Of a stretch of 64,000 bases of DNA, positions 51,584 to 61,959 are shown one piece after another. The notes below the pieces were generated by a model. It worked only from the letters and a program-made list of their open reading frames with translations, was not told the origin of the DNA and searched no databases. A program made the translations under genes and the position numbers. Location: the NCBI GenBank assembly GCA_005406025.1, contig BGZK01000097.1:62001-126000 (forward strand), in the 5' to 3' direction. How positions within the stretch are numbered: the stretch's first letter is position 1; every line of letters begins with the position of its first letter. Source of the DNA: Eumeta japonica (taxonomy: Eukaryota > Arthropoda > Insecta > Lepidoptera > Psychidae).

Positions 51584-52464
51584 GTTGTAATTTACTATCC
51601 CATGGTTTGTCACTGTCTTGTAGAGCGTCGTACTCCCACGATTCTATTTAAGTTTGAGGGCCCCGGATCTTTGCGTTTCGTGCTGGTCTGATGCGGGTCA
51701 GTGTTGTTAAAAGAAGTTAAAACTCCATTGCTGGATTCGTCCGCGGTTCCCACTTCGAAAGAAATAACTGCAAGTTATCGATTTTCAATTTTTTTCCTTT
51801 ATTTACGCTATATTACGATGAAATATACTAATATTTCTTCTTACTAAACGTCACGATTCTAGGACAATGGAAAGTACCTAACCTATAAGTTTTGATTTGT
51901 GAATTTTAAAATATAAGGCATTGATTGAGGCCACATTTCAGTTCCATTTTCGAATACGTTTACATACATACATCCTAAAAACACACGTAAATCGAACAAG
52001 TGGCCCTCAAACGAAAAAACACAAATGGACAGACAGATAGAGAAATGTTGAACTTTATAATATCTATGTATATTTTTTTTCATAAATTGAATTAGTCTAA
52101 AGTAGATTTTATGAATAAGTAAATGGATATTTATTAACATATTCTGATACTTTTTATATACACGATTCCGAAACTAAGCTCACGCCGTTAAGTTCTAAAT
52201 CTAACTAATGAACCTTTGATACCCACGCCCCGACTTCGCACAAAGCACACTTTTGTGTGTAAAGTTCTAAAACGTAGAATATTAGTGTGGATTTCAACAG
52301 GAACTACTGTATTTTTTGTGCATATTTTTTTTATAACGATACACAAATGCAAAGTGGCACTTGGATCATAAAATTAATAAATTAAAGTATGATGGGGTAA
52401 GGCAAAGTACCAATTTTATACTCAAATATGTGTATATTCCGTAATACCAATTGGTGCCATTATT
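51584..52464. other. Intron 5: no gene
   Basis: The - strand frame at 51883-52140 has no family features. Its end, next to exon 6, carries the perfect hairpin annotated separately. Confidence 0.5.
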
Positions 52465-52516
52465 GTGATCTAAATATACAAGAAGTGTACACATTCTTCT
52501 TGTATATTTAGATCAC
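52465..52516. repeat. Perfect 21-bp hairpin just upstream of exon 6
   Basis: GTGATCTAAATATACAAGAAG (52465-52485) is exactly reverse-complementary to 52496-52516, with a 10-base loop TGTACACATT. The end is 31 bases before the exon 6 acceptor, where branch point and pyrimidine tract usually lie. In the pre-mRNA it would form a stable stem that could affect use of this exon. Confidence 0.9.
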
Positions 52517-52547
52517 TAGTCAAATTTGAATAATCACACCGCCGCAG

Positions 52548-52743
52548 GTTAAGGAGTTGGCGGCGTCGAAGTACAACTACACGTTCGCCAAGGGCGAGGC
52601 GGTGTCGACTTTCGTGGCGGCCTTCTACGACGCGGTGTTGCTGTACGCGCTGGCGCTGAACGCCACCCTGAGCGACGCCGACCCCGCGAAGCCGCTGGAT
52701 GGCGCCGCCGTGCTCAGACAGATGTGGAACCGCACCTTCAAAG
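52548..52743 (+). CDS. Receptor exon 6: helix-rich C-terminal part of ligand-binding domain
   Basis: Acceptor CCGCCGCAG|GTT. It encodes residues 508-572 plus the first base of codon 573: VKELAASKYNYTFAKGEAVS, then TFVAAFYDAVLLYALALNAT and VLRQMWNRTFK. It matches the FAD/FHDG.LLY..A and MWNR.F.G family blocks, with glycosylation motifs at N517, N545 and N568. Codon use is strongly GC-biased. To join exon 7 (GA|ATAACTGGG) in phase and without losing a conserved residue, the donor must be AAAG|GAATAA. It therefore starts with GA, not GT, and no nearby GT keeps MWNRTFKG. A GA-AG intron, an error or a fixed mutation are the options. An alternative reading ends at 52790. Confidence 0.85.
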
Positions 52744-52790
52744 GAATAACGCCGAACGCTTGGAATCTCGCGGCCAATTCGAGAAACTGA
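52548..52790 (+). CDS. Alternative terminal exon 6 (read-through): truncated soluble isoform (putative)
   Basis: If the GA donor is ignored, the exon 6 frame continues for 14 codons after G573 (ITPNAWNLAANSRN) and stops at TGA 52788-52790. An AATAAA at 52816-52821 follows within 30 bases. The predicted product would be about 587 residues: the complete ligand-binding domain except its last 30 residues, with no membrane span, hence secreted. Such a protein could act as a soluble ligand trap. The first extra residues (IT) are the same as those of exon 7, because both start GAATAAC. The reading frame and signal are visible; that the transcript exists is inference. Confidence 0.45.
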   Translation, partial: VKELAASKYNYTFAKGEAVSTFVAAFYDAVLLYALALNATLSDADPAKPLDGAAVLRQMWNRTFKGITPNAWNLAANSRN

Positions 52791-52815
52791 AGGTTTCGCT
52801 TTAGGTTTGTAATAT

Positions 52816-52821
52816 AATAAA
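52816..52821 (+). terminator. AATAAA polyadenylation signal after exon 6 read-through
   Basis: A canonical AATAAA lies 26 bases after the TGA of the read-through frame, directly followed by an A-run and a CpG-rich stretch. A GT-rich segment (GTCGGTTTGTTGTCATTG, about 52903-52920) follows at some distance. AATAAA occurs by chance in AT-rich DNA, so its placement is suggestive only. Confidence 0.4.
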
Positions 52822-53479
52822 AAAAAAACCGACGCGCTACCCGCGGTCGCGTTACCGAACCGCTGTGAAAGTCTTCATTTATTTCCGGTTACGGGGCTTA
52901 TCGTCGGTTTGTTGTCATTGATCACTGTGAGACTAAAATTCTATTTACATGCAAGCTGGATTAATTAATTAAAAGTTTACAATGAGAAATTCCTAGCGAA
53001 TGACAGGGAATTTCACGTCTGAAACGCGTAGATTCAAAAAGTTCTGTACATAAAAGGAAAAACTTGGAGTAGTTCTGTCTAAGAACTGTTTCGTTCTAGT
53101 TTCATTAGAATTTTGAAATAATTTTAAAGAAACTAAAACAAAAAACTTAGTTATACTTAATTAATCTACTGCTATTTCTGTTTCTGACATTGTGGAATGA
53201 AAAGACTACAAATGATAGTACACAAAGGGTTACAAAAAATTAAATATGAAATTGAACAAATATTTTAGTTTTATTTAGATATTACAATAGCTAGTTTTCT
53301 CGGAAATGGTGCCATAAAACGTATTTCATGACGCGTTAATCTTGATTTTACCACTATTAAAAAACTATCAATACTAAGAAATTAATGATAGGTTATGATT
53401 ATTTTATCATTGGTTTAAAGGCTAAATAGAGGGCTTAAGATTTTTTATACTATGCCAATTTTCTCTCACATTTTTATTG
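52822..53479. other. Intron 6, first part
   Basis: The first 100 bases after the AATAAA are CpG-rich; the rest is AT-rich. No gene visible. Confidence 0.4.
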
Positions 53480-53965
53480 ATAAAATATCCATAGTAATAT
53501 TATAAGTCTGTCTGTCTATAACCTCTTTACACTTAAACCGCCGAACCGATTTAGATGAAATTCGACATGGAAATAATTTGAGTTCCAGGGAAGGACATAG
53601 CCTACTTTTTGTGTGTACGTCTGTCTGTTCATTTGTATCTTTTTTCATAGCTCAACAATAGTTAAGCTAATTTTAATGAACTTAAATGTACCAATGGAGT
53701 ACACCATTTTATAATGTATAAGCTGCGTGAAAAAGTGTCTCTGTCTGTCTGCTACGTTGTTACCCCTAAACCGCTATATTGATTTAAACGAAATTTGGCA
53801 TACAGATGGTTTCACACCAGGGAAGGGACATAAGCTACTTTTTACTTGTGACTGTTTGTTCGTTTGTATGTTTTTTCATAGCTCAACAATAGGTAAAATG
53901 ATTTTAATGAACTTTGGTGTACTACTAGAGCACATAATTTTTTTATTGCATATCTGTATGACTCC
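53480..53965 (+). repeat. Dispersed repeat in two tandem copies
   Basis: Two copies about 231 bases apart share GTCTGTCTGTCT or CTCTGTCTGTCTG, TAAACCGC, GATTTA.A.GAAATT, CAGGGAAGG.ACATA, CTACTTTTT and TTTTTTCATAGCTCAACAATAG. This kind of sequence (ACCGATTT.GATGAAATT...GAAGGACATAGGCTACTTTTT) is a familiar high-copy arthropod repeat; its class is unknown to me. A third, weaker trace is at 54330-54400. Confidence 0.6.
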
Positions 53966-54829
53966 TTATAACTAGAAAATTTTATTAAAGTCGTTAATTT
54001 TTTTTATTTTATCGGTCATGCTTATTGTTTGCTTTGTTTAGAGAAGAAACGGTGTTAGAGAAGGCGATAAAAATTTAGAGGGAAGAGCAAGAGTAAGATA
54101 TAGTGTGAGAGGGTGAGATAGAACAAAAACGAAAGTAAGAGATTGTCAACAATCCGATTGTAATTGTATGATTAATAATAATGGTTTAATAATAAGAAAG
54201 TTGTAATAAATTAAAATGAACTGTATCTTTTCAATTGCGTCTTTTTCAGTATTATATCTTATTATTAAAACATTAAAAGTGTGACAATAATATTTTGTGT
54301 CGATGATCGGTTATTTGTAACTCAATTACGCATAAACGGCTGGACGGATTTAGATTAAATTTAGTACACAAATACAATATTCTCTGGATTATACGTATGA
54401 CATTTTATGCCTTTCATTAATTAGTTTCTGTGCAATAATCAACAAAAACCGGAATCGATATCAAAATCGGGACCGATATCGCAATCGAGGGCGATTGAAA
54501 AAAGAATGTGACTGAATCGAAATTAACTGTGAAATCGAAACTTTAATTAAAAACGGGATCGAATTGATATCAATGATAGCAAGATTACATGATATAGAAA
54601 ATAAGGAATTATGTGTCGTGTGTCTGAGTGTCTAATGTGGGCAAAATATAGTATCGACATATTTTATTTTCTACATAAACGCGAAATAATGAAGTTTATT
54701 TTGAACATCAAGCAAATTACGAAAAATCATACCTATGCCCAGTGTTCAATAAGTTCAATAATTTCAGTAAGACTTATGTAATGTAATCATATAATATTGC
54801 ATTTTTCAAAAATTAATAACATTTTAATA
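53966..54829. other. Intron 6: no gene
   Basis: Includes a purine-rich stretch (54040-54140) and a degenerate GGAATCGATATC / GGGACCGATATCG repeat at 54450-54560. No coding region is supported. Confidence 0.4.
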
Positions 54830-55075
54830 TGGTTTTATTGAACCAATCATCAATCCATTCTTCTTACTTTAGTCAGAATTAAGCCGAGTTTTACCTCAAA
54901 TTAGTTTCCAGCTTCATCAAAACATGTCATCACATGGGAAAATAAAACGAGGCCCTAAGGAGTGAGGTCAGAGCTGCGGGATAGGCTGTAACACTTTGAT
55001 ATCCGTCGCCATCAAACAGTCTATGGTAGTTCCAACTCGAAGGGTTGTTTTGTCATGTTGCAGGAACCAAAAATA
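54830..55075 (-). mobile_element. Mariner-like transposase fragment
   Basis: On the - strand WFLQHDKTTLRVGTTIDCLM is followed by ATDIKVLQPIPQL and, at the end, MDDWFN-like remains. This fits the FLQHDNA.PH, F....GI..L.HPPYSPDLAP and W..WF..M order of a mariner-like transposase C-terminal half. It is heavily decayed and only about 245 bases survive. Confidence 0.6.
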
Positions 55076-55949
55076 AAGGGTAGATTTTTTGGAAAAAATT
55101 CGAAAATGCGTGTTAAAGATTGTTAGTGACATCTAATCGATTCTACATATCTCATAGTTATAGATGTGAATCGATTAAGACTGTGCTGTTTGCCTAAAAC
55201 AAACGACTTCATTATTTTAAATGACGATTTTAAGATTGAGTATTTGCATAGTTTCTAACTACGTTCCTAAAATTATGCAACGAGAAACACATACATTTTT
55301 GCTATTTCGTAGATCTCATTTAAGAGTTATCGTACGTTTTTGTTGGGTCGAAACGCCAAATTTACTGTTTATAAAGAGAGAAGGCAACCGCTAGACTTAA
55401 TCATTTCATCACTCGATTGACGCTAAGAGATTTTTATTCGCGACGCATTGACAGTCAATTCGTTCGAATTCGCTTTCTAAGCATTGACTTTGTGATTTAT
55501 ATTCTAACCGTTAGAATCTTATTGTCGCTATGCCACGCTGATCAGCATCGTAGCGTGTTCCACTTTTTAATATTCAATATGCTTCTGAATGCGTGTGCCG
55601 GCGAATACATAGTTTCTGACTCGCTCCCAAGGGAAAAGCAGAATGGTTCGATTCTCCATGTGATCCTCATGTAAGTAAGTGGACCTTGTGAATTCCAAGG
55701 ATCTGAGTGAAATAAACCAACAATCATGCGTTTCTACAATAAATGGGATAGATCTTATTTGTAATATTTCAGAGTAAATGAAGGAATGATTTCTTTACTC
55801 TGAAATAGGACACGTGATACTTGCTCTACTGTTAATTATTAACTGATATGTACTTATAAAAGTTGAGATGAACTTTAATAATTGATGAGCCGCGTCTATG
55901 GATAATCCTACATAGTGCTGCAAATACGCGGCCGAATTTGGTTTATTAT
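55076..55949. other. Intron 6: no gene; perfect 14-bp hairpin
   Basis: TATTTCAGAGTAAA (55765-55778) pairs perfectly with 55794-55807. GGTTCGATTCTCC near 55646 resembles a B box. The + strand frame at 55417-55674 is not recognisable. Confidence 0.4.
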
Positions 55950-56865
55950 GGTATGTTATGTATTTAGGTCTATTATTCTATTAATAAGACGTGTTACAAA
56001 TAATGACATTTTTTATTATTCAGTTTATTTATTAAATCATCATACAAAAGAAAACTTTAATATTCAAAGTATAACCCATTGCATTCTATGGTCTCAACCC
56101 AACGTTCTCCGAGACTTCGGTACAGCCATTACTTGGGATTACAGTCCTTCCTTGGGAATTTCCACATTTGCATCTTAAACATACCTTTTAGACCCAATTT
56201 TTTTTACAAACAAATTTCGCCATTGACCTGAATAAATTATAGTCTGACTGAACTGTCGCAGTATGTGGTCTAGCATTGTCATGTTGTAAGAGCATCCGTC
56301 TTCGGTTTACCAAACTCGTAAATTCGTGTCAGCTGTTCGCTATATATTTTGTTGATGATAGTTCGACTATTTGTAATTATTTCAAGGTACACTAAACCTT
56401 CAAAATTCCATCAGACAGATAACAAGACTTTCAGCTCGAATCGATATCTCGTCACGACCGGTTCAGGTGTTTTTTCCTTTATTTAACTACTAATTTTCGA
56501 TCATCTTGTTTAAATAAAACTATTTTTCAATGCTAATAAAACGATTATTTTAGGCAAGACAAAGAGCTGTTTAAATCCTTCTACTCGACATTTCGCTTCA
56601 ATTTCGTTTAATTCGTTAAGAACTATTACAGGTCTTAGCCAATGATTTTAATTGGGGGTCTAAGGTGTCTCTAGAAGGTCCGAGGGACTCCGTTAATCGG
56701 CGAGTTCTGGTACTAAGTTGGTTTTCTACTGCTTCTTTTGTAGCCTCGATGTCCCATACGAGTGGATGATCTGAACGCGAATGATTTATCTACCAGCATC
56801 AAATATCCTTTATTAAAACGTTTAAGCCAACGCTGTTCGTTCATTGACTGTCTCTTTAACGTTTT
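55950..56865 (-). mobile_element. Mariner-like transposase relic
   Basis: The - strand, read with frame changes, shows WLKRFNKGYLMLVDKSFAFR (about 56830), LSTRTRRLTESLGPS and LKSLAK, then PVVTRYRFELKVLLSV, WNFEGLVYLEIITNSRTIIN, KIYSEQL, and LQHDNARPHTATVQS (about 56270) followed by LFRSMA-like remains. The order is that of mariner transposases: helix-turn-helix region, WW/WNFEG block, then HDNARPH. The 3' part is deleted and there are several stops. It lies antisense in intron 6. Confidence 0.75.
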
Positions 56866-57445
56866 GCTTCCAATAATATTTTAACAATACACGAGGTTCA
56901 TATATGACGCATTTCATAAGTTTTATTATCAAAATGTCTTACTGCTTTACTTAACATAGACAGTTCCCTCAAAAGAAAGTTAAACAGTTGTACTCGTCAT
57001 AGAAATATAGACTTTTCATAACCAGTGATGACATGTACAGAAAAAAGAGTATAAATTTCGGTTATGGAAACCGAAATTACTTAAAAGACACTCTCACTAC
57101 GTTTGGGGGTAAAGTTTGGCATCACACCAGATGGTTGACAACCCGCACCATGCGGAGGAACAGGTTCGGTAAGTCTATAGCATTTGCTTTGGACGATCGG
57201 TCTTTAGTTTCGTCTTTGCCAGAAAAGGATTTTTTTCTTCGAGCAAACAAATACCGACCGCCTCCTACACTCGTAATGGTGTAACGCGCTTCTTTCCCGT
57301 TGCAGATTGCTGCGGTATTGCTGTTAATTTAATGAAGCGATTGCGTGTTTTAATGCATTTACCACTGCACCGACAGCACTTTAACTTACTTTCTCTTTTA
57401 TTTGGGTTCACTTGCTATTTTATAAAGTGCCATTATCTTGTGCAG
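56866..57445. other. Intron 6, end: no gene
   Basis: A 10-bp hairpin AATTTCGGTT-ATGGA-AACCGAAATT lies at 57054-57078. The 83-codon + frame at 57033-57284 has no recognisable domain. Confidence 0.4.
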
Positions 57446-57537
57446 GAATAACTGGGGACGTCATTGTGGACAAGAACGGCGATCGCATAGCTTCTTATTC
57501 GCTGCTCGACATGAACCCAGAAACTAGCAAATTTGAG
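57446..57537 (+). CDS. Receptor exon 7: GITGDV.VD.NGDR segment
   Basis: Acceptor TCTTGTGCAG|GA and donor GAG|GTAAGT. It completes G573 and encodes residues 574-603: ITGDVIVDKNGDRIASYSLL, then DMNPETSKFE. This matches the G.TG...ID..GDR..DYSL.DM.P..G.F block that closes the membrane-distal-to-proximal fold in natriuretic-peptide receptors. The exon ends in phase 0. The next exon should start with a V..Y-type strand and lead towards the membrane span. I could not find it before 64000, so it lies downstream or is a small exon I missed. Confidence 0.92.
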
Positions 57538-59099
57538 GTAAGTTGTGTTTGTTAAATATTGTTATGCTACTGTTATTAATCTTATATTATTATGCTAGTA
57601 ATAACAATTTATTAAGTGATTTAGCATTTCACTAATCCAATCTTTAGTTTGTTACAAAGTTGGTTCGAAAATGGTTATGAATTAATTTATAAACTTACGT
57701 TAAGTAACCCCGTCTAATTTTTTACGTTTTGAAAAAAAAAATATGTGTAAAATGCAACGGCTTCGTGTGTGTTGACTCTTATTTAGATCAGTGACTGAAC
57801 AAAAACGTTACTAAACAAATTCAGATAAAAACGAATCACATTCATGAAAAAAGAAGTAATCTGAAGCCTTATTCAAATGTAAAACAGGCCATTTAGACAC
57901 AACTTTAGATTCATGATAAAAAAAGATGAGTTCGATGAACCTAAAATGGTTCTTATACAAAAGCAAACACTTTAGAAAATAGAAGGCTAAAAGACGGTAC
58001 AAATTGATTTCAAAAGTTGAAATAGTATTTATTTATTTAAATCCATATAATATTAAATTACGAATTTTAGGTAAATATTTAATTTTGCTTGTATGGAAAA
58101 GTAGTTAAACATTATTTATATTGAAACAAATTTTGAAATCATGATCAAATTAAAATTCAAAAATTTCAAAACGTGTTGTGATCCTCAAAGTTTTACTCTA
58201 GGTCAAATATTTAAATAAATTATTACCAAGCTTAAGTGAAATGTTGGTTTCTGTGCATCTGTGTACCAAGTATCTACGTGAATTCTAAGATTTCTCTAAC
58301 TATATATAATACAAATTTACTCTCAAAATGAATTTTAAATTATACGACCTCATTTTAACAGTACTAAGTCGTAGGTGCATAAAAAGATACATCAATGTCC
58401 GGAATCCTAATAGTGACCCTTAAGTTGTACGGTAGGTGCAGAAATTTTAATCGCTTTGTATAACTTTTAAATATGGTTAAACAATCATTGGTTATTTGGT
58501 AGAAATGGTTGCACATTTCCACATTTCCTTTTTAAACAAGTAGGTACATAAAATCTTACGGATATAAATTTGTATTGCATTGTAAAAATTTAATCAGCTA
58601 CTGCGCTAGTAAACACTATGTGGAGGTCAGAACTTAATTTTCTTATGTTTAGATGATACCGAAATTTTACAATATGCCGAATTTATTTGATAAACAATGA
58701 AGTCCCCACCTGTCTGCCTGCCTACTGCAAAATAGCTTTTGCTGTTTTTATTTTTCTATTTGTTATCAGATTTTTTGTAGAGTAATAATACAAAAACTTG
58801 ATATAGCTTTATTGATAATAAAAAATGCAATAACTGAGTAGAAAATATAAATAAAACACCAAATCCCGCTTCGCAATAGGCATCATTAATCTTAAGTAAA
58901 TAATGGCAATAAATGAAAATTCATATTAGTACTAGATATTGCTTATACAGCTCATATAGGTTCAGACAAAGTCTTCTCGAATGTAAAAACATTTTTATTA
59001 TATATTCTTAATTATAATATGTATTTCATGTTCCGTTCCAAATAATAACTTCTTGCCATTTTGATATTCTGGAATTTTCATAAGCATTGCTACAATTTA
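57538..59099. other. Intron 7, first part: no feature
   Basis: AT-rich. No further receptor exon could be recognised. Confidence 0.5.
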
Positions 59100-59640
59100 G
59101 AATTACGAGTGTTGTCGACCTTCATCTTATGCTGTTCAACGACTTTTAAAATGACCTCCACAGGTCATAATCTGAAGAAGAAAGGTTGCGGTTGTAAGAT
59201 CAATGCATCAAAATATCCTAATTAAGGTTTCTTGGTTTACCCTGACTGGATAAAAATGTTACGGTTAAAGAGAAAAACCTTTTTGTTTGTAGATGCAGAC
59301 TGCTTTGTCTCAATTTCTTGCTTTAATTTCGTCAGTTTCGAAATCAGAAATGACGGTTCTCCCCAGCGCTAAAATCAAACAACAGCCTTTCATTCTTATC
59401 ATACACACAACATTATCGTGTTCCAAGTTAAACCTACTTTTACCACTGTCTGAAGCTTTTCTGCGCTTCGACCACGACGGTCGTGGGTGAGCTACTTCTT
59501 GTCGCCCACGTTCAATGGTTTTAAATATGGTTCGAATTGGTTTAATTTTAACACAGAATCGTAAATGGAAACCCGGTTCGTTAAATTTGTTTCGTAAGGA
59601 AGCTTTTTATGCCTAAACTTTCTCAGACTATTTTGTGGTC
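59100..59640 (-). mobile_element. Mariner-like transposase fragment
   Basis: On the - strand VGLTWNTIMLCV is followed by DKNERLLFDFSAGENRHF and an ETDEIKARN-like stretch. This fits the GLT..K.MLC.WWD..G...YELL..G.T....Y..QL region of mariner transposases, with the sequence heavily substituted. Terminal repeats were not found. Confidence 0.5.
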
Positions 59641-61514
59641 AATGTCCAGTCCATTAATAATATTATAGATTGTATTGATTTTGATTAATTTTTCTTATTT
59701 GAAAAAATTTTACTCGGGGGCCGATTTTCATTCCGCTGTGACATAATTTGAACGCTGATTTTCTCGTTTTGTAAAATCAAAATAGACGATGGATGTATAA
59801 AAAAAAATATTGAAAATAACATTTTTATATTGGAATATTTTCAATGTGTCGATTTAGCGAACTGAAACCACAAGAATTGATATTTTAATTGAATATAAAA
59901 ATGTTATATTGCTCTTATCAAACGACCATTAGCGTTTTAGAGGTCAAATGCCGACGGCAATACAACCAATTGTGTGCCACATCGCTTGTCGCGTTAGCGT
60001 TCGACGCACGCGCGAAACCTCAATATAACGTATGACGTCAATTTATCTCCGAGCAATGTAACACTTATATGGAAACCATTAAAATAAATCTTACAAAACG
60101 GTAGACACGCATTTCTATATCAGATACCCTAAAATGTTTTCATAGTAGCATTAAAATTTTAATATTTCTTATTGTACTCAATAATTTGTTTTTACTTAGC
60201 GATGAGAAAAAATACAAAATCATTAACATGCCATCAGAACGGGAATCGGCTCACTGAGGGTTTTGGAATTTAACGTCTCAAAACCCTCGAAACATAGAGG
60301 TATAAAATAGGCGGACGAAGTACAGTTAAGCAACAATGTACAACTTCTAAAGTCAGTCAGCTGACTGAATAAGTAAACATATTCACATTTAAGTAAGTCT
60401 ACCGACAGTTATTAAACTGTCAATTTCAACCAACACACATTCAGACTTTCTGTCAAATATTTGGCTGTTTTTCGCGACCTCAATTTCAGAATGCGGTGAT
60501 CTGTCTAGAATGTAATACCTGTATTAGTATTTTATTTTAACATAAAGGTCTGTAGAATTTTCTCTACATGGTCGTTTTACACATAGATATAGCACCGTAT
60601 ATAAAGTTTTTTCTCAATTAGTCATTCGCATACATTTTAATTACGTATTAGTAATATTTACTTTTTACGAGATAAAACTTAAAAATTTTTACAAATTTCA
60701 TCATTGTGTAACTTCATTTTTATTGATTAACACAAGAAAAACAATATAATCGCAGCAACTGAAAATCAACCGTAATATTATTTTCAATATGCGTTTTTTT
60801 TTTCAAAATGTAAACACATAATAACATAAAAACCATGCATTTACAATAAGACGAAAATGATTTATACCCATTGTTCAACACCAGAACAACTGCTATGAAT
60901 TTTTGTAGATAACTAATTACAGATAAAAAAAAATTAGGTTCATTTTAAAAACGATCTCTTATAATGAAAAGAATTTTGCATTACAAGAATTGCTTAGGTA
61001 CCATTTTCGAACAGTTTATTATAAACATTTAAGGAATAATTTAATTATTATATTTATTCTCAACGCTTAGAAGAGTTTATGTAATAAGGCAAGTCAACCA
61101 CATTAAAAATGCTTCGTGTCTTCTTTCACTTATGAATAAAATTCTATTGTAAGATAAAAGTTGGGAGTTGTATAAACGAAAAAGCTTTAAAAGTGCTTTT
61201 AGGAGACTTCAACGAAAAAGTATCTTTTTGTTAAAAGCGAGTTTTGTGAGAGATCGTGGAAAAGGCACTTGGAGACATTATTTTTATATTTAGAGTGTTC
61301 AAGTCGGATTACGTTTTAGGTAAGGTGCAAGAACGTTTAGTCCTAAATATCATTATTCTAACAACATCCTATATAATTTTTATCTAATCTAGTGCATCTA
61401 CGATGAACGATAGTCAATATCTTTGTATCGAAAAACTTTTAATATATAGAACTACGTACGTCTAAAAGTTATTGATTACAAATAGAAAATTATATCTTAG
61501 TTTTTAAACTCCAA
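59641..61514. other. Intron 7: no feature
   Basis: AT-rich. A 10-bp hairpin GAGGGTTTTG...CAAAACCCTC lies near 60257-60289. No gene visible. Confidence 0.5.
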
Positions 61515-61700
61515 CTACTGAACATGTGGTACAATCAAATATCTTCCGTATTGTCTCCATTTCACCTTCAAAAGTACAGATAGGTGTACAGTAACAATCA
61601 GGATTACGCCGGTCAGCGCCTCCCGACCCTCACTCAGCAGCGGCGTGAATAAAAAGGCTGCCGTCCCAACAACTAAAGCAGTCCAATTTTTCTCGTTCAT
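61515..61700 (-). CDS. Possible small membrane protein or exon, unrecognised
   Basis: A 61-codon frame begins MNEKNWTALVVGTAAFLFTP and contains two hydrophobic stretches (about residues 8-22 and 31-46) separated by a charged, GC-richer LSEGREAL turn. Codons in the middle are more GC-rich than the neighbourhood (CTGCTGAGTGAGGGTCGG), which is unusual for a chance frame here. An AAG|GTGAAA near its end could be a splice donor and TTCAG just before the ATG an acceptor, so it may be an internal exon of a gene nested on the - strand. I do not recognise a family. A chance frame remains possible. Confidence 0.25.
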   Translation of the reverse strand: MNEKNWTALVVGTAAFLFTPLLSEGREALTGVILIVTVHLSVLLKVKWRQYGRYLIVPHVQ

Positions 61701-61959
61701 AATTTCACCTGAACATTATTTTGTATTTTCCGTGAAATTACCGGTGGCTTCCGCGGAAGCGTTCCTCACCTTTGTCGAGGAATGCCTAATATATGTAGAG
61801 TCGGCTTAGCGAAGCGAATTTATTGCATTTTTCCGGGAAACGGAGCTTTCCCCGGAAGGTTATTACTATTCGTTGTTAGGACACAAAACGGCGAAAGTGG
61901 TTTATTTAGGTTTAACACAAGGCTGCAGTTTTATGAACCATTGTAGTATATTATTATAG
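61701..61959. other. GC-richer stretch with hairpin
   Basis: TTCCGGGAAACGGAGCTTTCCCCGGAA (about 61831-61857) forms a GC-rich hairpin. It could be a promoter-proximal region for the - strand frame, but this is speculation. Confidence 0.25.
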
